Assembly: GCA_037367405.1 (NCBI GenBank)
Contig: JAZKJV010006048.1
Span: 310,001-374,000 of the forward strand
Reading direction: 5' to 3'
Source of the DNA: Ottelia alismoides
Taxonomy: Eukaryota > Streptophyta > Magnoliopsida > Alismatales > Hydrocharitaceae
Length of the DNA: 64,000 bases
Shown here one piece after another: positions 1-13,357 of the stretch (its first letter is position 1; every line of letters starts with the position of its first letter). The position numbers were made by a program, and so were the translations under genes. The notes under the pieces are model-generated. The model had not been told where the DNA came from. It saw only the letters and a program-made list of their open reading frames with translations, and made no database searches.

Positions 1-999
1 TTGGTACACCCTTGCGTTGAATGTTGGAAATATAATTCTTTAGTCTTTTCCGTATTTTACAAAACATATATGCGAAGATACATACACCATTCATCGTTAT
101 CTCAGTGTTTGTTAGACAATAAAACTTAATTGTTTGACTTTTTATCTTTGGGTGCATGCTATGTTTAGCACTCCTTTATGAATATAATCAACCACCATCT
201 ACTCTAATATAGTTTTCAAATACACATCATCTCACTCATTATTCAAGCCAGTCTTTGATGAATTCTACTAGTCCGAAAGTGTTTTAGTGAAGCTATTCTC
301 TTAGCTCTATACTTCGATGCAAATCTAAACTGCTATCTTAAACCTTCCACTCCATTTTTTAAGCTTTTATTTCATTTCTTATTCATGTTATGAAATTGTC
401 TTTATTTAGATATTGAAACGATACTTGTTCTCATGTAGGAGACTTTCTTTGTGAAGGTATGTCTTTTCAAATAGAATACGAACTCCTGGTAATGTAATGC
501 CCCTTAAGGTGTTCTTCATGCAAGCCTTTCTTCTTGATAGAAGATAATTTGGTAAGTTATGTGCTTGTAAATGATTTGAATTATAGAAATATCAATTCTT
601 ATATTGAGTGATCCTAAACTTTGGATAGAACAAGCTCATGCACATGACATATCCCTTGTCTATATGAACTTGTGTAAATTATTACGTATCATGGATTGCA
701 TATTATGTTTATTTATTCTTATAATTGATAAAGCTCAAATATTTATTTTCATTTATCTGTAAAGTATTATTCACTTCCCCATTTAGTGCATCTCCCATTA
801 GTTATTAGAACATCCATGCTTTTAAATTTTAACTTAACATCATTGCACCAACATTTATGAGTTCAAGTGATGCAAATGAAGGAGGTTAACTTCAGATGTC
901 ATAGAAATGTAGCAAATACGAATCAAATTTGATATAAAGGATGATCATCACATGAGAGATATAGCAATTGTAATGGATCGTGACCCTCTACCGTGGACA
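1..999. other. AT-rich sequence, nothing recognised
   Basis: I find no open frame, transposon motif or RNA gene here. Composition resembles the AT-rich parts of nearby LTRs, so it may be the U5 or internal remains of the decayed copia-type element to its right, but no primer binding site was found to prove that. Confidence 0.4.
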
Positions 1000-3339
1000 A
1001 CTGAACCAGACCAACTTGTTAGTCTTGGGCACAACCGGAGCCGTTGACCAAATCTCAAAATACTTAAGTCCACATTGTCTCTTAGCAGCCATGCTACTTA
1101 TAATATACTACCACACTTTGTAACTACTAGATGTGGCAATATGTTTTAAAATATAAATGAAGCCATGAATTTTGCATTTGATGCATCTGTCTCTAAAATA
1201 AGAGATCCTCAAAATCAAGTTCGATTCGACCGATGCTTGCACTTGTGGTACGACAATGACTCATGGAACCTACTACGAACTTGAGAGTTGATCTCCATCA
1301 GTTGTCCACCCTAAAATAGATATAGAAAGATCTCTTTCTTTTTAATTTACTCTCACTAAACCGATTCCTTCTACTTGAGCATGAATCATAGAGAAGAAGA
1401 TGAGTACCATCGGAATTGGCCGAGCTAATGGAATAGAGAAGTTAGATGGAGTACGACCAAGGATGGAGGATATGGTGTGCAGGTCATGATGAAGGGGAGA
1501 GAAGAAAGAGATTTTATGATTATAGAACCAAAGAGCACATGATTTGAAGGTTAACTGAATTAGAAGAGAGTGATCTAAGGCCATATATAGAGCCATATAG
1601 ACAGTCATATGTAGAAAAACATATAGTCAATTCTCTCTACTTTATCTCATCCATTTGAATTAAATTTCAAATTTGAATTTGAATGAATTCAACTTACAAT
1701 AAGACTCTCTTTTGAACTTGACTTGATCTAATGAATGAAAGAGAATGTAAAATGTCTCCTTTTTGTCTCCATCGTGGATGCCACCATGAGACACATTGGG
1801 AGAATTTTCTCCACTAATTATTCATCTAAAAATTTAAAGTCATATATGGATCTATCTCCTTAAGTAATTACCTTTTATTATTTATGAATAATTGCAAAAA
1901 ATCATCCAACAGTGAAATGAATACAATTCTTTAGTCCTTAATAAAATGCAAATTCAATTTATATTTATTTAATGGAGAATATGAGTCTAATTCACATCAA
2001 CATTAATTGATTATAAGAATCATATTCACATATGTCCAAAAAAATATTCATGTTCATATTCATATTAATTATTATGGATCCAAATCCATATTAATTAAAG
2101 TCTATTTACATGGTTCACATAATATATTCTCACATAAATTATCAATAATAATAATTATTATTATCTTGATAGTTAATTTTTCAATGTGCAACTCTTAATC
2201 CAATTATGACTCGTGTGCAACATTCACGAATACTTGGAGATAATTTCAAGGAGATTATATAGGTCATGTATAGTGTCTTGATATTTATACTTTTATTAGG
2301 ATTCAGACCACTTTGACTTATCTGATTTAATAGACATTGAACCAATTTCTCCAATTGACCCTGAATTCTTTTGGATTAGTGTGCAACCTTCTGGATCTAG
2401 AAATCAATACTTCAAATTGGGGTTTAATTCAAATTATTCTCACTCATCTATATCAAAGAGGAGTAAATAAAATCCACCTACTTTCATCATTTCCTTGGAA
2501 AGGAAATGTCAGGGTATGCAATATATTATGATCGCATTGATCTAGTGTAATCCCAACACCTAAGCATCCTACATACTGGAAGACTTTGAATAAACCTAAA
2601 GTTCAATCATATTTATATGTCTCCATCAAGGCTTTTATTAATAGATGTCTAAATAGATTATTGAGTGATAATATTAATCATATCATTTACAAAGACATAT
2701 ATCAATTTTCTAAAATTCTTATGTTGTCACAAATTCTTATCTTGTTTTATAAATAAGATAACCATTGGAATATGTTGTGATATTAATGTCTCAAAGTGAG
2801 ACCATGTCTTCCTTTTCGTATAATATGAACATGTATGATTGAGAGATCATACATCTCATATTTTGTTATATACACACTAATTCGATGGTATATAAACTTT
2901 GTAAGGTTAGCAATATATGGGTATGCCCAATGTACACAATCAGATATATAGATGGATATTTATCTCTAATCAAAGGATGTGTGCTTACGAATCTTTATTC
3001 ACATGCATAGGATGCGCGTCAAGAGTGTCGGTCAAATATCATTCTATAGAAAAGATTTCCATCTCTCATCAAAATGGAGATCATTTCTAAATAACACTTG
3101 ATGATAGTTGTGTCCTCGATCTAACTCTTTAAATCTACAACCCTATGTTATCCTCTATGATCTAAATCTAGATATTAACAGATCTATAATATCACGATGG
3201 CCATGTTACATGACCCAATTTTTACAGAGAACCTTATTGGTATTGAAACATAATTATGCTTTAACTCAGACAATGGAATGAAATGATTTGCAATAACTTT
3301 GATTGCATAATGTCTTTCCATGGTTTTACATGTCTAACA
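1000..3339 (-). repeat. Decayed Ty1/copia-type LTR (minus strand)
   Basis: Read on the minus strand from 3339, this is a diverged relative of the LTRs of the copia element at 27784-38151. Blocks match in order: the LTR start (reverse complement ends CTAACA at 3339), an ATGGCCATG block near 3200, a GATCTAACTCTTTA block near 3120, then a TATA-like run near 1580 followed by a CT-rich leader. The TATA lies about 1750 bases from the LTR start, against about 1945 in the intact relative. The distal limit near 1000 is an estimate from that spacing; no primer site was seen. It carries many indels and no target duplication could be assigned. Confidence 0.55.
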
Positions 3340-6188
3340 TTAAATAATCATGCTGAAGGATAATCTTTAACTACATCATCCTACTTTGATATAATTGAAA
3401 TGTTATTTACTACCCTTGTTAATTCGAGCAAATTAATGTTCAAATTAATTTAAGAATGTTCGTTGCAGTATGATAATAAGAGCAGATCAAAAACCACTTT
3501 GAATTAATATCAAGTTAATCACATGTGGCAAATTTATTTTACTTGGGCAAGCCCAAGGTCGAACTCAGGGAGGCAGCTGTCTCCTTAGGTAAATTATTAA
3601 CGAAGTCCAAGATTTGATTTTCGGGGAGGAATTTTTTTGGTCTTTTTCGATTTTTTTATGCAAGACACATGCACAATCTAGCTAGTTTATAAGTTAATTC
3701 AGAAAGGTGATCAAATCAATTCCAAAAATTACGAAACATGGCCAGATGATGAAATGGGATGAAATTAGGCTACAATAATTTTTTGGGAATTTTCTGACAC
3801 TGCATGAATTTACTGTGAATTAAAAATGAATGCATGGTGCTTTTCACTAAATTAATTTTTAATAAATATCAAATCACAATATTTTTGGGAATAAAATTTT
3901 CCTAGATAAATCTGAAGGTGAGGAATCCAGGAAAATTATCAAACCTTAATTTGGATGTGAGATGAACCTATTAAAAATTAATTAAGAAATTCACCAAATG
4001 AATTATTTTGACCTTGGGGTGCGTGCAATTGAGATGAAATTTTTACGCAAGTTAAAGCTTATTATCCTATATCTACTGTGATTTTTGGAGTCATAGAGGA
4101 ATTACTACCAATTAAGAGGTGAAATTGAGTAAAATATAGCAAAAATGAACTAATTAATTAATAGAAAATTCTACTGATATTACAAAAATATGCCACATGT
4201 TACATAATGAGGAGGATAATGTATGCTACACAATGCAATTTTTCAAACTCAAAAATGAATTAATATGAATGCCTAAATATGCGTACAAAGACAAGGGTAT
4301 AAATGCAATTACAGGAATTAAAATTTCTGAAAATAAAACGTGCTGACAGGAACTAAAATGCAATTACCTATAATGCAGAGGGGGAGGATGCAATTTCTCC
4401 ATGGAATAGGTGCTCCTCATGTGGGGTCGCCTGGCAGGGAATGAAATGCAATATTGAAAACCTTCAGGGGCATCGATGCAATTTGCCCAGGACACGTATG
4501 ACTCACGTGGCGTTCCTTAGGCTCGGAGAACTTCGGAGGCTCGGAGCGAGGCTCAGACTGCTCTGGAGATTCGGATCTGGCTCGGAGAAGCTTCGGGTGA
4601 TCCGAGCCTAGCAGTCAGGGAAGAGGCTCGGATCGGGCGACGTGGGCGGATCTGGACTGTGGGATCAAAGATGATCCAACGATCCTTGGAGCTCGAGGAA
4701 GGGGGCGACAAGGCGTGATTAGGTCTGTAGGATCAAGGATGATCCAACGTCTACGGAATGAGGCGTCGGGGAGTGCTCCTGACCATTCGATCAGGAGGAT
4801 CAAACGGCTGCTGGGTGTCGTCCCCCAACGACCCTCCGCCTCCTGCGGCAGAGAAGGTTGGGCTTCGGCGAGGCTGGGCTTGCTCCGCCTCGTCCTCCTG
4901 TCGTCGGTGAAGGACGCTGAAGGCTCTGGCACAGCTCGGAAGATGCGTGGAAGGCCGACGAAGCGTCCGGTAGTCTCAGGTGGAGGAGATGCTCTGGAGT
5001 CCGGTGATAGAGGAGCTTGAATGCAGCTCCGACGAGACCCCGGCCGATCAAGATGGAAGTACCTGCAAGGGGGTTAGAAGATAGCCGAGGCATGCGTTGT
5101 GTCTCTAGAGTAGAATGGAGTGTGATGCGAGGCCTATGAAACTGTAAAGGTGGCCGGTGATCGAGCTCCGCCACGGTGGCCGAGATGGCGTCGGTGGAAT
5201 GTGAAATTCCTCGTCTGAGGAAGCTAAGGGGAGCGCGAATATCAGGGCTCCTTCACGGAGCTCGGGGGATGATTTGTGGAGCAAGAAGATGCTCGTAGAG
5301 GGTGAATTAAATCGGTGAAAAAGACGGAAAAAGAAGAAGAAGATCGGGAGGAAAATGGAGGAGTCTACCTAGGGTTAGAAGCTCCGGGGAAGCTTCCAGG
5401 TCTTCGCTCGAAGGTCGGTAGAGGACCTGAGCTCGTGCGGCTTGTTGGAGGAGCAGCGGCACGGCATGGCAACGTCGTGGATCTTGCCGGAGGCGGCGGC
5501 CTGTCTTCGCTCGATTTTACGCCCAATTGTTGTCACCAATGGGTGGCTTTGAGCTCTAGGGTACCTCTCGTAACGGCGGATGGGGATGAAAGTGGCCGGA
5601 GGTGGCTGATTTATAGGATGAGGGTTACGGCAGGGATGGCTAGTAGGTGTTGTTCGTGGAGGTCATAGAGCGACTCTGAGGGTTGTGATGGAGATCGAGG
5701 GAGCTGGCGAGGATGAGGGATGAGTGGGCTCTATCATGGTGGCGCCAGTGGTTGGACAAGGTGGTCATCGTGGAGTCGAAAATAGAAAGGGGACGGCCCC
5801 CTTGCGCACGGTTGAGAACGTGGCGCGGGATGTGTGGAGGTTGACGATGACGTCTCGACTGTTGGATCTCGTGATCCAACGGTCCAGATGGAGGCGCGGG
5901 GCGAGGGCTGAGATCAGATCTAAGGTACGACATCGGAGGGCTCTGAACACACTACTGGCGTGCTGAGGTGGAGGCTCTAACAGGCGGATGATATGGGCTC
6001 AGGGATTCGATCGAATGGCCGAAACCAATTGCGGTGATGAACGGTGAAGATTGAGGTGCTTGGAGCAAGATCAGAGGGCGCACAACGCATCACGTGGCAA
6101 GCTATGGGCGAGGCATGAACAAATCGTGCGGATGAGATCCAGGGAATGATCTGACGGTGGTGAATTAAGGTGTACGTGAAGATCCTTA

Positions 6189-6219
6189 AGCCGTTGGATC
6201 AAGAAAGGATCCAACGGCT
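6189..6219. repeat. LTR palindrome AGCCGTTGGATC / GATCCAACGGCT
   Basis: Two perfectly complementary 12-bp arms (6189-6200 and 6208-6219) are separated by 7 bases. A similar palindrome with 8-bp arms lies at 5861-5880. The motif recurs several times in the LTRs of element A, so it is a family-level feature of the LTR core. Confidence 0.8.
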
Positions 6220-6353
6220 GCTGGTGAGGGAAGATGAGTCAAAGGGAGCGGGCCGTGTGGCGGAATCAGAGGGCGCCACGTGGCCAGCTGTGAATGGTTG
6301 AAAGGATAAATGAAATTAGAGAGAGAAGGAGGCCGAATTTGGAAAAACTTAAA

Positions 6354-6396
6354 ACATAAAAATTGTAGATCTCGATGAGATCTACAAGTTTCATGT
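6354..6396 (-). other. Conserved LTR hairpin near presumed transcript start
   Basis: Arms of 20 bases around a 3-base loop, with TTGTAGATCTC pairing to GAGATCTACAA. The same hairpin occurs in both LTRs of element A (48311-48353 and 62224-62266). In this older copy the distal left arm has two extra mismatches. It lies some 20-70 bases downstream, in sense, of a TATA-like run, so it would be in the 5' part of the element RNA. Confidence 0.75.
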
Positions 6397-7519
6397 TGAC
6401 CAAAAACGGAGATGAGGTCAAATGTGATATAAAAATACAAGAATACAAATATGCATATGTATAGTATACAAGGAGGCCCAAAAACCCAACTTTTACCTAC
6501 GAGCTCTAAATTGAATGAAATTGGTCTCATTTTAATGGTCTCTGGATGTTTATTCATCTAAGGTGAGTAGACCTAATTTGGAGTTGGTAAGAGAGAGCTA
6601 TGGGCCTTCTAAGGTCCAGGGGGTTTAGGGCTTCATTGGGTATATTACAAGAGAGAACTCCGGCCTTCTTCCTCATATTATTAACTAATAGTGTACATCT
6701 TACAAGTAAGGTGTTATTTTATTTTGGAGGGGATAAAATACAAATAATTAGGCGGATGTTTTACAAGTGGATTTTACACAAGAAATTGGCTTCTTATTTA
6801 AATGCAAAGATGAATGCCAAGATGCCTATTTTGTAGATTGATGCATAAATGATATTTATGCAAGATAAAGGGAAATATGAAGCTAAATACCCGAGGACAA
6901 AGCTCTATTTTCAACTTTAAGAGTGATGAATCATAGATTCATCAATAATATATTATGCACACTCAAAGAAGAAAACACCTATCTATCTGTAAGACATATA
7001 AGTATAGTAAATTACTAGTTCTAAGTTTCAAACCTGATTTAGTATCTAAATGAGATAAATGAGTACTCTATCTTATAGTACTCATCGAGAGCTTACCAAC
7101 GAGATCAAGAATATCGAAGTTGGAACTCATGTGAGGAAGTTGTGGGCAAACTATACACAGTTTATAGCTTTTTAAGTAGGATCTAGAACCAGATCCCATT
7201 ATATTAAGCGATAAAATGTGTGTGATTTGAAATCTATTATACTCGACATCAATGTGTATATGTGTAAGCAGGTAGAGTGTCGAACATTTGGATGTAACAT
7301 GAAGGGTAGCAACTAGCACTAATTATTACTAATTAATTATTACAATATTTTTTATTTTTTATGTTTTTATGTGTTTTTAATTACTTTTATTTTTTATGGA
7401 TTTTAAATTTGTTATATATTTTATTTTAATTTTTTTAATGTTTATTCTATTTTAATTTTTTATTTTTAATTTCATTTTAAATTTTAAAATAAGATAATAA
7501 TCATATATAATAATAAATA

Positions 7520-7907
7520 AGGAAAAGGGAATATGCACCAAGGTGCATGTAATTTTATATGCACCGTGGTTTATATCTTCCAAGTTTTTTACTTTTTTGA
7601 AAATTATCACCATGCATATTCATCCATGTACCCTCCAATATGCCATTCAAATTTCGTCAGAAATAGATATTCATATGCCTTCCATCTAGAGCAAGTAATT
7701 TTAATGGTTTTAGAATTGTTGTAATTGGCATGTTCTAGATGGAGGGCATAGGAGTCTTTATTTCTGATGAAATTCTAATAGTATAAGAGGGATATATAAG
7801 ATGAATATACATGGCGATATTTTTTAAAAAAAGTAGAAACACGTGTAAGATATAGGTCCCGGTGCATGTAAAATTACATGCACCTGGGTGCATGCTCCCC
7901 AACCCCT
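7520..7907. mobile_element. Foldback/MITE element, copy 1 (hAT-like)
   Basis: A 388-bp sequence folding back on itself over nearly its whole length. The terminal arm with GCATGTAATTTTATATGCACC pairs with GGTGCATGTAAAATTACATGC near 7860-7885. The inner arm with CATGCATATTCATCCATG pairs with its complement near 7800. Flanks AATAAATA (7512-7519) and AGTAAATA (7908-7915) match at 7 of 8 positions, giving a probable 8-bp target duplication, and the ends resemble AGG...CCT. No coding sequence, so it would depend on a transposase from elsewhere. An 8-bp duplication with such ends fits hAT elements, but the superfamily is inferred. Confidence 0.75.
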
Positions 7908-7947
7908 AGTAAATATTATATTTTATATAACTATTATATATAATATA

Positions 7948-8334
7948 AGGGGTTGATGGGGCTGCCCCCTGGAGGCAGCCAACATGGCTGCCCTGCCCCA
8001 TTTTTGGGCAAATTTTTTTATTTTTTAATGAAAAATATCGTCATGTATATTCATCCCTATATCCATCCTACATGCCATTCGAATTTCGTCAAAAACAGAG
8101 AATCCTACGACCTCCATTCAAACAGGGTCGATTTAAAAAATCATGCGACCATTAGAAAAATGACGTCTGAATGGAGGCCATAGGAGTCTCTGTTTCCGAT
8201 GAAATTCGAATGACATATAGGAGGGTTATATGGATGAATATACATGGTCATATTCTTCCACAAAATAAAAGATTGCAAAAAATAGGGTGGATGCAGCCAT
8301 GTTGTCTGCCCCTAGGGGGCAACCCCATTTTCCC
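7948..8334. mobile_element. Foldback/MITE element, copy 2 (hAT-like)
   Basis: This element is 387 bp, almost the same length as copy 1, and starts 40 bp after it. The arms carry GGGGCTGCCCCC... on the left and ...GCCCCTAGGGGGCAACCCC on the right. The inner arms (TATTCATCC...CATGCCATTCGAATTTCGTC and complement) are clearly homologous to those of copy 1, while the outermost 60 bases differ. It is flanked by a perfect 8-bp direct repeat ATAATATA (7940-7947 and 8335-8342). The AT-rich flank makes some chance matching possible. Non-coding. Confidence 0.8.
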
Positions 8335-11300
8335 ATAATATATAGATAAAAATACTTTTTATATTTTGATATAAGTATATCCAAATATAGGAAATAAAAT
8401 ATTTTTATTTTATTTATTTTATGCTCTATATTTATATTATATATATATTTCAATTTTATGGATTTTTAAAGTGATTAGATTTACAAAATAATGAATATAT
8501 CTTAAATATTTGAACTTGTTTATGGTTTAATAAATATTTATAGGTCCAAATTTTACCAAAAATGATTTTTCGTATATATATTGTATATAATATAGAAAAC
8601 TGACAAATAGGAAGAAATATTTTTGGATTTTTATAGACTCCTTGCTAATTTTATAGTCTTTTTAGAGTTTTGTGATTTTTATGTTTTATATTTTATATTT
8701 TTTAGAAATTTTTGGATATGTGGTAGAATATACTAAATATAGATAATTTGATTTTTTATGGAATTTTGAGAAGTATTTTAGAATTTATATGCATTTTTAA
8801 TATCTAAACATGGATTATAGGCATGTTTTTGTATATAGAATAAGAAAATCAAGTCAAATGCCAAATGAAAATTATATGTGAGTAAGCATGGTTCTAAGAA
8901 TATGTCCTATTTTTCCTATCATAATTAGCATAAAGAAAATATTTAATATGAGCAAGATTCACAAAAAATAATAGCTTACTAGGACCTATTTGCAATTATA
9001 ATAAGCTACGCATTCATTTTATGACATGTCAGAGAATATATGATTAAATATGCAAAATTTACAGCACCTCATGTGGGACTATATATGAGCTGCACGAACC
9101 TAATACCAAATACAATAAAGTGATTCATATAGCAAATAAACCTAATTTACTACTCATTATATTTAATTTATAATACTAAATGTAAATAAAAAAATACTTG
9201 ATGGTATTATCACAATATACCTAGGTGTGGCTCGTGTGTGACATATGTGGCATTGATCTACAGCTAAAGGTGCTCTACTTGTCATCACTTATGATCATAC
9301 GACTCTAGTATGGTGACATCGTCTGAAATCAACGACCCAAATTAGATTTTGGTCAAGTCTTGCATCCAAAGGCACCAAATGCCTCAACAAGAACATGGAA
9401 GAACACCTTCCCTATTCAGCTTCGACTCTCAATTCCTCCTCCTTCCGATGTCCTATCACGCAACTGATCATCTAAACTTGCTCCTAAGATTCCTTCGCAT
9501 CTGCAGGGGGCTCAGCTTGGTCCAGGCCTCATCAGAGGATGCTTGGAGGTCTCCTTCTTCTCATGAACTTGGGACTTCATTTCCTTGATTGATTCCACCC
9601 TGAGGTGCTTCTTCTGGAGACCTTTTCTTGAACAAAAAGATTTGGGGGCTCGATAGCTATGCTATCAACCTCGTATTGAAGCTGAAAGCTCGAGGGATGG
9701 GTGGGCGGTGTGTCTCCAATGAAGGATGGAAGATGGAGACTTGATTGCTCGATCCTTACAGAATCGTGATGACTTGGGAGAAGGTGATTGATGTAGAAGT
9801 GATGGGAATGTTGATGGAGTGGTTAGGTGGTCGGAACATGGCCAGGATCATGATGAAATAGTGGTCATAGTTATAAGCTCCGACGAAGTTCGATTTGGAA
9901 ATTTACACTAAATGAACAGAAATAAAGCTAAACTAAACCTAGATATATGCTAAGGATTTGTAATATGACCTAAAAACCTAAGTTAAACTGTGACTCAACA
10001 ATAAAATACATGGAAGCAAACCCTTTGCTAAAAACAAGCTCAACGATGGTGGATCGGGCTTCTAGGATGTCTTATCCTCACCGAAGAACATTGGGGAACC
10101 TTCCTGTCACTAAGGGCTCTCTCCTAATGTGGTTCGTTGGGGTTAGTGTGATTAAAGAGGGATCAAAAATCAAACCAAGGTGGAGATTCTTATTTATAAA
10201 CATGGCGAGGGGCAAAGTTGGGAAGGTGATTTCATGCAAGGCGGTGTAGGTTGGTAAAACCTAAGGGTATAGTAAGATGGAGGATGGTCTAACAAAAATT
10301 TTGGTGAAGAAATTGAGCGGAGAGAGGCATATAAAAGGTATGCAAAATCGAAGAAGATGGGTGCTTTGCTCGGGGAAGGTATGGGGCCGCTCTTGGTTCG
10401 TGTAGAGAGTGTTGACCGGGCGGTCACGTAGGACCATGTTAGGATAAAAGAGAATTAAAAATTCTTATAAATTTAAAATTTTAAAGTGATTTTATTAAAT
10501 AAAACTTAATGAATAAAAATGCTTATAATTTTATAAACTATTTTGTGATGATTTGTATTTATTTTTGCAACCTTATTTATTAGGTGTTAATATTTACATG
10601 TACATATATAGTTATATATACAAGCATTTTATATGTTATATTTTTTATTTTGTATTATATATAATATCATATTTATATATTTTGTATATTTATATTATTA
10701 TTTAATATATATATATACACATATTTTATTGTACTTTATTATTTTTATTTACATGCATAAATAATTACATGTACAGGCATTATAAGTATATTTCACTATG
10801 TTTTGATATTTATTAATTGTTTTAGTATTTTTATTTTTATATATTTTATATATTTTACATAATATAAAATTATTTAAAAGTATATGGAGGGTAAAATATA
10901 AAGAATAAAATAATCAGTTATTTGTGAAGATGTCCTAATATTATAGTACCCCTAAAAGCTGGTTTTTGTATCTTAGCTTAATTTTCAATGAAACCACCTT
11001 CTTTGTATATATATATATATAATTTTAAATATAATGGAGCGAGTTTGGTTAAAATTTAATTCATATGGAGCAGGTATTGATCAATGAAGTTCTGTTTACG
11101 GTTTTTTCATCTGCTTCTACCATGTGCACTGTGCATGATTTATCTTGGCCATTACTTTTATAATTTTCTACACATTAATATGTACAAGTTTTGTGTTTAA
11201 CATTTTATTATTTTAGGTGTATATAATGAAGAATAAAATAAATATTGAGTTATATACAGTATAATGAATTAGGGTTTTGTAAAGTATTTGGCCCTTATGT

Positions 11301-11561
11301 CCCCTTAATTTATTCTTGATCAACCTAGCAAATATTTGACTTGGTCTAGGGGTTTAGGGTCAGTCAGTATCTTTGATACTACCTTTATTTTTCTTTTCTT
11401 CTCTTTATTCTTTAATTTTGAGTTTAAATACATGTAATTACACAATAATTACAAATTTAAGTTAGTTGTTAATTCATGCAAGTTAGATTTATTTCTAAGG
11501 ATTTCACTTAGTCTTTAAAGAAAAATTATAAGAATAAAGGTGGATGAATGGATACTCATCA

Positions 11562-11576
11562 CCCTCTATACTTACC
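11562..11576 (-). other. Polypurine tract of element C
   Basis: In sense the sequence is GGTAAGTATAGAGGG directly before the 3' LTR start TGATGAG. It corresponds to element A's tract (GTTTAAGTATAGGGGG) with one interruption in the G run. This is where plus-strand DNA synthesis would be primed. Confidence 0.7.
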
Positions 11577-13357
11577 TTTGCTAGTCCCTAACAAATACTT
11601 ATTTGGAGAATAAATGATGCAAAAGAGAAAATAAAGAAAAGGAATATAAAGAACTTAGAATGATTATGACTTTTGAAATTGTATTTACAAAATAAAAGTT
11701 TGGAGCTCGGCAAGACCTTTGGATTGTTAGTTTCTCAGAAACTTATTGAGAATAAAAATATAAAATTTAACAACCCTCAAGTTCCACAATCCTCTGTTTA
11801 GATTTCCTCAATAGCCAAGTCAGAATAAGTCTTTTCATCTGCAAACCAATATGATTACGAGTCTCACTTGTACAATGTATGTGAAATGTATCTCTCATCA
11901 TTAGAAATAGCAAGAAATAGTTTTCCTTAGTAAGCTAACCCTAATTCCCCAATCTAGTTACTCTTTCCTCACAAATCGAGGTATTTCCTTCTAAGTTCAA
12001 GTACAATCGAATCAAAGAAGAAAGGGTAAAGAGAAGAATGGATTGTGACTAGTGTAGTCAAATATCTTGTGGGGCTTGACTAGTGTAGCCAAGTCTCCAA
12101 CTACATGCAACCTTGAAATCTTTGACTTTTAAGTATAAGCCTTACTTATTGATATGTAACACCAACATGAATGATTTTTCATTGAATTTTTGGCCCGTCT
12201 ATTTTTTTGGAGTCTTTATTTCACACACATTTTTTATACTATATACAGTAGCATTTACATAAGGAATTTTCTTCTTGATCCGACAGAATATCCCTCTTTT
12301 GAAGCTTTATTGTAAACCACATCATCTGATCTTTAGTCGTCTATGCCACTAGGTTGAGTTGGGTACACTGACCACCTATTGCGGTGACACAGGTTTCCAT
12401 ACATGTGCTTATCAAGCTAATGAATTCTACCCTCACTACCTCATCTGAGTTGAGCTAAGTGCAGGGTGCTTATCCAAGTTTGGCGATTGCCCTCAAGAGT
12501 CATGTGTGTTCTTCGAAATACTCTACTTAGGCTAATCAAGATGAAATGTGAACATAGTCTTGTATACTCAAAGGATTAATTCTCATTGACATAAAAAGTT
12601 TTTATTCTAGCTTCTATAAGGTTCCTATAATATTAAGTGGATTAAGGTCTAAAGCAAGCTCCAATCTTCAGAATTTATTTCATAATATTTTTCAATTGTC
12701 AAAATCAATTTGAAAAATGCTCATGCAATGCAAAAATGTTTTTGTGAAGCAACATTTTTGGTTAGATCCTTTTTTGAGATTTTGGAAAAGTTTTGTAAAT
12801 TTTAATGGAGTTTCCAAAATTTTTTCATATTTTGACTTATTTTTGATAGGTTAGTGAATTGAATGTATTATGTTCATGTTAATAAATGATTTTATACAAA
12901 TTTATACAAGTTTTTACATGTGTTTTACTTCAAATTGTTTTGTAATATGATTATGTATAAGGTTTTCAAAACCATTTTAAAATATTTTGAAAATACTTTG
13001 AATCTTTTTTTGAAAATAATTTTACAAACAATTTTCAATCATGTTTACAAATAATTTTTACAACCTTTTTATAAACATTTGCAAAAAAAATATTTTTAAA
13101 GGGTTTGAAAAAATTTTACAATGATTTTGCAAAGGTTTTCAAAGATGTTTTAAAAACAATTTACAACCATTTTTCAAAATCATTTGTAAAATATTTTTAA
13201 ACAAAATTTTGTAAATATTTTCAAAAACTTTAGACATATTTACAAGAGTTTTATAATTTTTATTTTATACCCTTATCCAGTATAGTATACTACCCATATT
13301 ATTGAAAAAACAGAAATTTTTAGTTATGGCTAAAGTATGTATATCATATACAACACC
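11577..13357 (-). other. Non-coding spacer of element C
   Basis: Lies between integrase and the polypurine tract in sense order. It aligns in patches with the same spacers of A (48900-50200) and B (38700-40600): CTATTCAAG/CTCAATAGCCAAGTC, GAAAAGCTT-type blocks, CTCTACTTAGGCT. The part 12700-13260 is low-complexity sequence made of variants of TTTTACAAACATTTT; B has a matching tract at 39880-40470. No open frame of note, and no env-like gene. Confidence 0.6.

Larger units (their letters stand above)
3396..6945 (-). repeat. Solo Athila-like LTR with intact target duplication
   Basis: This 3.55-kb sequence aligns end to end with the LTRs of element A (45308-48862, 3555 bp). Shared landmarks are the block around 3545-3595 (CTCAGGGAGGCA...CTGTCTCCTTAGGT), the GC-rich core 4500-6300, the 43-nt hairpin at 6354-6396 and the terminal palindrome GATGAATC...GATTCATCA ending at 6945. 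It is flanked by the identical 5-bp repeat ATAAT at 3391-3395 and 6946-6950, with no primer site or polypurine tract beside it. That is the signature of LTR-LTR recombination after insertion. The GC-rich core gives several open frames of about 100 codons on both strands (for example 4615-5174); these are composition artefacts. Confidence 0.88.
7132..11561 (-). repeat. 3' LTR of element C, carrying two foldback insertions
   Basis: The right end is well set: a degenerate terminal palindrome (GATGAATGGATACTCATCA) ends at 11561 and is followed by a polypurine-tract complement. The left part (around 7200-7330) aligns with the left end of element B's 5' LTR (around 43820-43940), both with GATTT(G/A)AAAT(C/T)TATTATA then a GT-rich run and TCGAACA. 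The exact start near 7132 is inferred from that alignment. Without the two foldback elements it is about 3.6 kb. A moderately GC-rich core at 9300-10430 corresponds to the LTR cores of the other elements. No coding capacity. Confidence 0.65.

Noticed and set aside
4615..5174. Overlapping 101-124-codon frames in the solo LTR
   Set aside because: Three frames on two strands in a solo LTR, with repetitive Arg/Pro/Ser composition; no counterpart frame in A's LTRs.
12700..13260. Tandem satellite made of TTTTACAAA-like units
   Set aside because: No fixed period; it is low-complexity sequence shared with the spacer of element B.
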